The notes beneath the pieces are model-generated. The model ran no database searches and had not been told where the DNA came from. It worked only from the letters and a program-made list of their open reading frames with translations. DNA of 64,000 bases from Rossellomorea marisflavi (lineage in GTDB: Bacteria > Bacillota > Bacilli > Bacillales > Bacillaceae_B): the NCBI RefSeq assembly GCF_009806575.1, contig NZ_CP047095.1:3600001-3664000 (forward strand), read 5' to 3'. Made by a program: the position numbers and the translations under genes. Within the stretch, counting starts at the first letter, position 1, and each line of letters begins with the position of its first letter. Below are positions 59,054-64,000 of the stretch, piece after piece.

Positions 59054-59950
59054 GTGGATTGGCATCAAATCAATTATTTTAGAACGGTTGCATACACACA
59101 GCACATCACAAAGGCCGCCAAGGAGCTTGCCATTTCACAGCCGGCCCTTAGCCGCTCGATTGCAAAGCTCGAAGACGAACTTGGCGTCTCCTTATTCGAC
59201 CGCAAAGGACGTCGGATCTACCTGAACCGGTACGGAAAGATGTTTTTAACGCGCGTGGAGGAATCCATCATGCAGATTGAAGAAGGGAAGCGGGAAATAT
59301 GGCGGGAAACCCATCCAGAACACGGTACCATCTCCCTTTCATTCCTGCCGTCCCTCGGGGCAAGCATGATTCCGGAAATGGTGAGTGCCTATCAGAAGGA
59401 ACACCCCCATGTGAAATTCCAGCTGGCACAGTCGTCCAATCGACAGATCATCCATCAGCTCAAGGAGCGTCAGGCAGACCTTGCGCTGATCTCTTATTAT
59501 CAAGAGGATGAGGATATTCTATGCTTTCCTCTCCTTACAGAAGAACTTTTTCTCGTTGTCGCAAACGATCATCCCCTTGCCTCCGAAGAAAAAGTGGATC
59601 TCCACATGGTGAAAGATGAACCTTTCATCTCGTTCAAAGAAGCGAATGAGCTTGGAACCATCATCCATGAACTGTGTGTATCGGCCGGCTTCATCCCGAA
59701 TGTCGTATTTGAAGGGGAAGACATCGGGACGGTGGCCGGACTCGCGGGCGCACGCCTGGGCGTCTCACTTGTTCCGGACCTGAAGCTTCTTGACAAGGAG
59801 AAAGTCACCCTCGTGCCGGTGACCTCGCCGGTTTGCACACGGGAGCTTGGACTGGCCAGTTTAAAAAACACCTATCAATCTCCGGTTGTGAGAGAATTTG
59901 TTTCGTTCGTCCAAACCTTCATGACCGAAAAACAGAATCAAAAGGAATGA
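59054..59950 (+). CDS. LysR-family regulator, YybE-like
   Basis: A 298-residue LTTR: HTH at the N-terminus (FRTVAYTQHITKAAKELAISQPALSRSIAKLEDELGVSLFDRKGRRIYL) and a periplasmic-binding-like effector domain (GTISLSFLPSLGASMIPEMV). GTG 59054 was chosen (AGAGGT 6-7 bases upstream, usual LTTR start at DWHQINYF); the frame from 59009 has no binding site. It precedes an MFS exporter gene by 5 bases on the same strand, so it may control it in response to the exported compound. Confidence 0.92.
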   Translation: MDWHQINYFRTVAYTQHITKAAKELAISQPALSRSIAKLEDELGVSLFDRKGRRIYLNRYGKMFLTRVEESIMQIEEGKREIWRETHPEHGTISLSFLPSLGASMIPEMVSAYQKEHPHVKFQLAQSSNRQIIHQLKERQADLALISYYQEDEDILCFPLLTEELFLVVANDHPLASEEKVDLHMVKDEPFISFKEANELGTIIHELCVSAGFIPNVVFEGEDIGTVAGLAGARLGVSLVPDLKLLDKEKVTLVPVTSPVCTRELGLASLKNTYQSPVVREFVSFVQTFMTEKQNQKE

Positions 59951-59955
59951 CAGCC

Positions 59956-61152
59956 ATGAGCTATTTACAACGCAATACCCCGGCTTTCAGGAGGGCCAAT
60001 CTTGCCCTCTTCGCCGGAGGCTTCAGTACATTTGCCATCCTGTGGGGAACCCAGCCGCTCCTGCCGGAGATTGCGGAGGAGTTTCACGTGTCACCTGCGA
60101 TGGCGAGCCTGACCCAATCATCGGCAACCATCGCATTGGCGGTTGGGCTTCTCGTTGCAGGATCGCTCTCGGAAGTCTTCGGCCGCAAATCGATCATGGC
60201 CTTTTCTCTCTTCATCTCATCCGTCATCGCCCTTTTCACCGGGCTTTCATCAAGCTTTGAATTACTCGTGCTGTCCCGGGCTCTGCAGGGTCTGACGCTA
60301 GCAGGACTTCCCGCTGTCGCCATGGCCTATCTCGGGGAGGAGGTTGAGTTCAAGAGCCTGGGAATGGCCATGGGTCTCTATATCAGTGGGAACTCCATAG
60401 GCGGGATGTCAGGAAGGATCCTCAGCGGGATCTTGACGGACTACTTCAGCTGGCATGTCGCCTTGGCCGGAGTCGGTGCCCTGAGCCTCTTGGCAAGTTT
60501 CGCATTTTTCTTCCTTTTACCGCCCTCCAGGCATTTCGAAGCGAAATCGTTCAATCTGCTTCCCTTGATCCGCTCCATGGGAAGTCACCTAAAGGTAAGG
60601 GGGCTTGTGTATCTGTTCTTGATCGGATTCCTGCTGATGAGCGGATTCGTGTCCCTATACAACTATATCGGGTTCGAGCTGACCGCCCCGCCTTATTCCC
60701 TGAGTCAGACCCTTGTGGGCTTCATCTTCATCGTATACATCGTTGGCACATTCAGCTCCACCTGGATGGGGATGCTTGCAGACCAGATGGGGAAGAAGAA
60801 GATCCTGTTGCTCTGCTTGTTCATTTTTCTCGTCGGAACGGTATGCACCCTTCATCCGGCTCTGTGGATCAAGATCCTTGGCATCGCCATCTTCACATTC
60901 GGCTTCTTCGCCGCCCACTCCATTGCGAGCAGCTGGGTCGGTCTCCTCGCCACCCACGATAAAGCTCAGGCGTCCTCGTTATATCTGTTCGGATATTATG
61001 CAGGATCGAGTATCGGAGGAACCGTCAGCGGTTCCTTCTACCACGGTTTCGGCTGGGCCGGGATTGTCGGGATGATTGTGATCCTCGGAGCGATTTCAGT
61101 GATTTTGGCCCTGTCGTTAAGCGAACGGGGAAAAATGCAGGAAATACACTAA
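59956..61152 (+). CDS. MFS transporter, YybF-like
   Basis: A 398-residue, 12-TM major facilitator: FAGGFSTFAILWGTQPLLPEIAEEF, LAVGLLVAGSLSEVFGRKSIM (motif A-like), LSRALQGLTLAGLPAVAMAYLGEE (motif B/C-like). Probably a proton-driven exporter of a small molecule. ATG 59956 with AAAGGAATG before; coding only starts after the LysR stop. The LysR-MFS pair recalls yybE-yybF of B. subtilis. Ends at a strong terminator. Confidence 0.9.
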   Translation: MSYLQRNTPAFRRANLALFAGGFSTFAILWGTQPLLPEIAEEFHVSPAMASLTQSSATIALAVGLLVAGSLSEVFGRKSIMAFSLFISSVIALFTGLSSSFELLVLSRALQGLTLAGLPAVAMAYLGEEVEFKSLGMAMGLYISGNSIGGMSGRILSGILTDYFSWHVALAGVGALSLLASFAFFFLLPPSRHFEAKSFNLLPLIRSMGSHLKVRGLVYLFLIGFLLMSGFVSLYNYIGFELTAPPYSLSQTLVGFIFIVYIVGTFSSTWMGMLADQMGKKKILLLCLFIFLVGTVCTLHPALWIKILGIAIFTFGFFAAHSIASSWVGLLATHDKAQASSLYLFGYYAGSSIGGTVSGSFYHGFGWAGIVGMIVILGAISVILALSLSERGKMQEIH

Positions 61153-61190
61153 AAAAAACATCCCGCGGGAACCCCCGCGGGATGTTTTTT
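61151..61190. terminator. Bidirectional terminator between the MFS gene and qoxD
   Basis: ACATCCCGCGGG/CCCGCGGGATGT with A8 before and T6 after, so it works for both converging genes. Confidence 0.9.
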
Positions 61191-61199
61191 GTTCTGCAA

Positions 61200-61499
61200 T
61201 CAGTGCATGCTGACCATGACCCAGATCGTTCCAAGAACGATGATGAGTACGATCACCGTGGCGGAAATCATCTTTCCGACCTGCCATTTACCTTCGCCTT
61301 CGGTCACGTGCATGAACATGAACAGCTGGATCGCTGCTTGAATGAATGCAAGGACGAATACGAGTGGTACCATGACATTGTATGCAAGACCTGCATATAA
61401 ACCGAACCAGATGGCTAAAAAGGTCAACGCGATCGATAGGATGAACCCTACCACCTGCGTCCAAGGAAATTTACTGTGATTCGCTGTGTTATGTTCCAT
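61200..61499 (-). CDS. qoxD: Quinol oxidase subunit IV
   Basis: A 99-residue membrane protein with three TM helices (VVGFILSIALTFLAIWFGLYAG, VMVPLVFVLAFIQAAIQLFMFMHVTEGEG, VIVLIIVLGTIWVMV). FPWTQVVGFILSIALT and QAAIQLFMFMHVTE match QoxD. Accessory subunit of the aa3-600 quinol oxidase, likely assisting assembly. ATG 61499 immediately follows the qoxC stop. Last gene of the qox operon. Confidence 0.92.
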   Translation of the reverse strand: MEHNTANHSKFPWTQVVGFILSIALTFLAIWFGLYAGLAYNVMVPLVFVLAFIQAAIQLFMFMHVTEGEGKWQVGKMISATVIVLIIVLGTIWVMVSMH

Positions 61500-62117
61500 T
61501 TATCCCACCATCCCTAACAGGTACACACTTGTGAATACGAAGATCCAGACGAAGTCAAGGAAATGCCAATATAGACTTGAGATAAAGATCTTTTTGGCAT
61601 TGTCCGGGTTCAATCCGTTCTTCATCACTTGGATAACCACAAGTATGATCCATAGAATACCTAAAGATACATGGAGACCATGCGTTCCGGTCAACAAGTA
61701 GAAGGAAGACCAGTATGCGTTCGTACCGAGTGCCGCGCCTTCATGAACAAGGTGGATGAACTCAGTGATCTCCATATAAAGGAAACCAAGACCGAATAGC
61801 AATGTGACGGCGATCCAGAAGATCATGGCCTTCACGTTTCTTCTTCTAAGCTCATTGATGGATAAACCGGATGTAAAACTACTGAAAAGTAGCAGTAAAG
61901 TCATAATGAGTGTGTTTTTCAGTTCGAATAAATCACTTGGGAGTGGTCCTCCCGCCATGACGCCGTGATCCTTAAGGGCAAAGAATGTGGCGAAGATCGT
62001 TGCGAACAACGCCATCTCCGCACCAAGGAAAACCCAGAATCCGAAGATATTCAGTTTACCTGTTTCGGATTGATATTCTAACGGCGTGTTTGGATCTACA
62101 TTTGTATTATGTGCCAT
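61500..62117 (-). CDS. qoxC: Quinol oxidase subunit III
   Basis: A 205-residue heme-copper oxidase subunit III with five TM helices: PLEYQSETGKLNIFGFWVFLGAEMALFATIFATFF, LMTLLLLFSSFTSGLSINELRR, YLLTGTHGLHVSLGILWI and ISSLYWHFLDFVWIFVFTSVYLLG. Stabilises subunit I and may feed protons. 3 bases after qoxB; overlaps nothing. Confidence 0.95.
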   Translation of the reverse strand: MAHNTNVDPNTPLEYQSETGKLNIFGFWVFLGAEMALFATIFATFFALKDHGVMAGGPLPSDLFELKNTLIMTLLLLFSSFTSGLSINELRRRNVKAMIFWIAVTLLFGLGFLYMEITEFIHLVHEGAALGTNAYWSSFYLLTGTHGLHVSLGILWIILVVIQVMKNGLNPDNAKKIFISSLYWHFLDFVWIFVFTSVYLLGMVG

Positions 62118-62120
62118 ACA

Positions 62121-64000
62121 TCACGCCTCCCTATTCGTCGGATTTTCAAGTTCTTTGATTTCTTCCACCGTTACATAGTAACCTTCATCCTGCTTACTTG
62201 AAGTCATTGAACGGTATGCCATGCATCCAACGGTACCGATACCGCCGAGGATGGCCATCCACCAGATTTCAAAGACAAGACCAAATCCTGCGATGAAGAA
62301 GAAGATGCTCATGATGAAAGGTGTACCCGAGTTGCTAGGCATGTGGATCGGCTTGTATTCAACTTCAGGCTTCTCATCGATCTTGAGTGCATGACCGTCT
62401 TGTTTAGAGTACCAGAACGTATCAACACCAGTGACTTCAGGAAGTTTAGAGAAGTTGTAGTGAGGTGGTACTGCTGTTGTTGTAGCCCACTCAAGTGTAC
62501 GGCCACCCCAAGCATCACCAGTAGTCTCACGTTTTTCAAAGCGATAGCTGTAGTATACGTTGTATACGAAGATCAAGAATGCTACACCCATTGCGAATCC
62601 ACCGATTGTGGATACAACGTTCAGTGCTGTCCAACCGTCTTCTGCTCCGTATGTGTACACACGACGTGGCATACCGGCAAATCCAAGGATGAATTGCGGT
62701 AGGAAACATACGTTGAATCCGATTGTGAAGAACCAGAACGCCCAGCGACCGATGCGCTCATTCATCTTAAGACCAAACATTTTCGGATACCAGTAGATGA
62801 GACCCGCGAAGCAGGCAAATACAACACCGGCAATCAATGTGTAGTGGAAGTGAGCCACTAGGAAATAGTTATTGTGATATTGGAAATCGGCTGCGGCCAT
62901 ACCAAGCATAACCCCGGTAACCCCACCGATCAGGAATGTCGGAATGAACGCGAGAGACCAAAGCATCGGGGTGGTAACCTCGATCCGTCCCTTATAAAGC
63001 GTACCGAGCCAGTTGAAGATCTTGATTCCCGTCGGGATCGCAATGGCCATTGTCGTGATGGAGAAGACGCTGTTTACTGCGGCTGTTCCACCCATTGTGA
63101 AGAAGTGATGGACCCAAACGACGAATGACAAACCTGAGATCGCCACAAGGGAGATGATCATGGATTTGTAACCGAATAGCGTTTTTCTTGAGAATGTTGC
63201 AATGATTTCTGAGAAGATACCGAACGCCGGCAAAACGACGATGTATACTTCCGGATGTCCCCATAGCCAGAACAAGTTCGCCCAAAGCATGGAGTTTCCT
63301 CCACCCGCCAAGGTGAAGAAGTGGGAACCGAATAGACGGTCAAATGTCATAAGGGCAAGCGTCACAGTCAAGATCGGGAATGCAAACACGATGATGAAAG
63401 CTGTGATAAGCGTTGTCCAAGTGAACATCGGCATGCGAAGAAGCGTCATGCCTGGTGCACGCATCTTGATGATGGTCACAACGAAGTTGATCCCCGTCAG
63501 AAGCGTACCGATACCTGAAATCTGAAGTCCCATCAGGTAGTAGTTGATTCCTGGCCCGGAGCTTCCTTCAACGGCCAGCGGTGCATAGTTTGTCCAACCT
63601 GCATCCGGTGAACCACCGAATACGAAGGAGATATTGAAGATCATGGCACCAATCATGAATGCCCAGAAACTCAAGTTGTTCAAATAAGGGAATGCAACGT
63701 CACGCGCCCCGATTTGAAGCGGTACGGCAACGTTCATCAAACCAATCAAAAACGGCATCGCCATGAAGAGGATCATGATCGTACCGTGCGTAGTGAAGAT
63801 TTCATTGTAATGCTGAGAGGATAGGAAATCGTTGTCTGGGACTGTCAATTGAGCCCTCATCAACAACGCATCGACTCCTCCGCGGAATAACATAAGAAGT
63901 GCTGCGATAATATACATGATACCGATTTTTTTATGATCGACACTTGTGATCCACTCGGTCCAAAGCCATTTCCATTTTTTGAAATAGGTAAGGACGGCTA
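62121..64000 (-). CDS. qoxB: Quinol oxidase subunit I (5' end beyond the window)
   Basis: 625 residues are visible from [30 protein letters not shown] onwards (the true N-terminus, about 25 residues, lies past base 64000; the ATG at 63917 is internal). Heme and copper ligands: His in [11 protein letters not shown] (low-spin heme), WGHPEVYI (CuB His-Tyr cross-link), HHFFTMG (CuB pair) and [11 protein letters not shown] (heme His residues). Reduces O2 with electrons from menaquinol and pumps protons. qoxA should lie just outside. Confidence 0.96.
   Translation of the reverse strand, partial: AVLTYFKKWKWLWTEWITSVDHKKIGIMYIIAALLMLFRGGVDALLMRAQLTVPDNDFLSSQHYNEIFTTHGTIMILFMAMPFLIGLMNVAVPLQIGARDVAFPYLNNLSFWAFMIGAMIFNISFVFGGSPDAGWTNYAPLAVEGSSGPGINYYLMGLQISGIGTLLTGINFVVTIIKMRAPGMTLLRMPMFTWTTLITAFIIVFAFPILTVTLALMTFDRLFGSHFFTLAGGGNSMLWANLFWLWGHPEVYIVVLPAFGIFSEIIATFSRKTLFGYKSMIISLVAISGLSFVVWVHHFFTMGGTAAVNSVFSITTMAIAIPTGIKIFNWLGTLYKGRIEVTTPMLWSLAFIPTFLIGGVTGVMLGMAAADFQYHNNYFLVAHFHYTLIAGVVFACFAGLIYWYPKMFGLKMNERIGRWAFWFFTIGFNVCFLPQFILGFAGMPRRVYTYGAEDGWTALNVVSTIGGFAMGVAFLIFVYNVYYSYRFEKRETTGDAWGGRTLEWATTTAVPPHYNFSKLPEVTGVDTFWYSKQDGHALKIDEKPEVEYKPIHMPSNSGTPFIMSIFFFIAGFGLVFEIWWMAILGGIGTVGCMAYRSMTSSKQDEGYYVTVEEIKELENPTNREA

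Overview
The window looks like chromosomal DNA of an endospore-forming Bacillaceae bacterium (Bacillus/Rossellomorea-type). This rests on gene content and order that match the Bacillus subtilis csbA-uvrBA, yvlBCD, hprK-lgt-yvoD-ppaX-yvoF, hisZGDBHAFI, yvcD-trxB and yvcI-rapZ-yvcK-whiA-crh blocks, plus TnrA, Crh with Gln15, KtrAB, a ydaO/yuaA-type c-di-AMP riboswitch, and sigma-W, LexA and possible Spo0A signals. The genus is an inference. No tRNA, rRNA, CRISPR array, transposase or prophage was seen.

Layout. 1-1.3 kb: the end of a small membrane-protein gene, a copy of an interspersed repeat, and a YdaF-like acetyltransferase. 1.3-11.8 kb (minus strand): a tightly overlapping signalling/polysaccharide operon made of an HPt-receiver-GGDEF diguanylate cyclase, a receiver, a HEAT-repeat membrane protein, a GT2 glycosyltransferase, a large membrane-anchored glycoside-hydrolase-like protein (apparently frameshifted), a receiver and a hybrid histidine kinase. 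12-15.8 kb: crh, whiA, yvcK, rapZ and a Nudix gene. 16-18.8 kb: an accessory stretch with an SGNH hydrolase, a VOC protein, tnrA with its own TnrA box, and an FbpA-like microprotein. 18.9-28.1 kb: trxB, a TPR protein and a complete histidine operon. 28.3-34.3 kb: yvoF-ppaX-yvoD-lgt-hprK and yvlDCB, the latter behind a near-perfect sigma-W promoter. 34.3-39.8 kb: uvrA, uvrB (LexA box) and csbA, with a cluster of DnaA-box-like 9-mers between csbA and uvrB. 39.9-47.7 kb: an HD hydrolase, serA, serC, ktrB/ktrA behind a c-di-AMP riboswitch, a DUF1206 protein and a DAACS symporter. 47.7-48.8 kb: a gene-free kilobase filled with repeat copies. 48.8-57.8 kb: an Lrp regulator, a peptide ABC transporter, a cytosolic gamma-glutamyltransferase and a split chromate transporter. 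57.9-64 kb: another repeat copy, an Est30-like esterase, a LysR/MFS pair, and qoxB(partial)-qoxC-qoxD.

Three observations stand out. First, a family of about 100-nt interspersed elements (six full copies, at least two internally deleted) has stems that keep pairing although their bases change between copies. Short direct repeats flank the hairpin, and the deleted copies lack exactly the hairpin. Second, the 10.5-kb phosphorelay/c-di-GMP/glycosyltransferase operon looks like an under-described surface-polysaccharide system. Third, a peptide importer operon sits between an Lrp regulator and a gamma-glutamyltransferase plus chromate-transporter pair, suggesting import and cytosolic breakdown of gamma-glutamyl peptides such as glutathione.

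Many genes overlap by the ATGA type (rapZ/yvcK, hisF/hisI, hisH/hisA, the polysaccharide operon, ggt), so most minus-strand blocks are probably translationally coupled operons. Crh, HPr kinase, TnrA, YvcK and RapZ together make this a region rich in carbon and nitrogen regulation.
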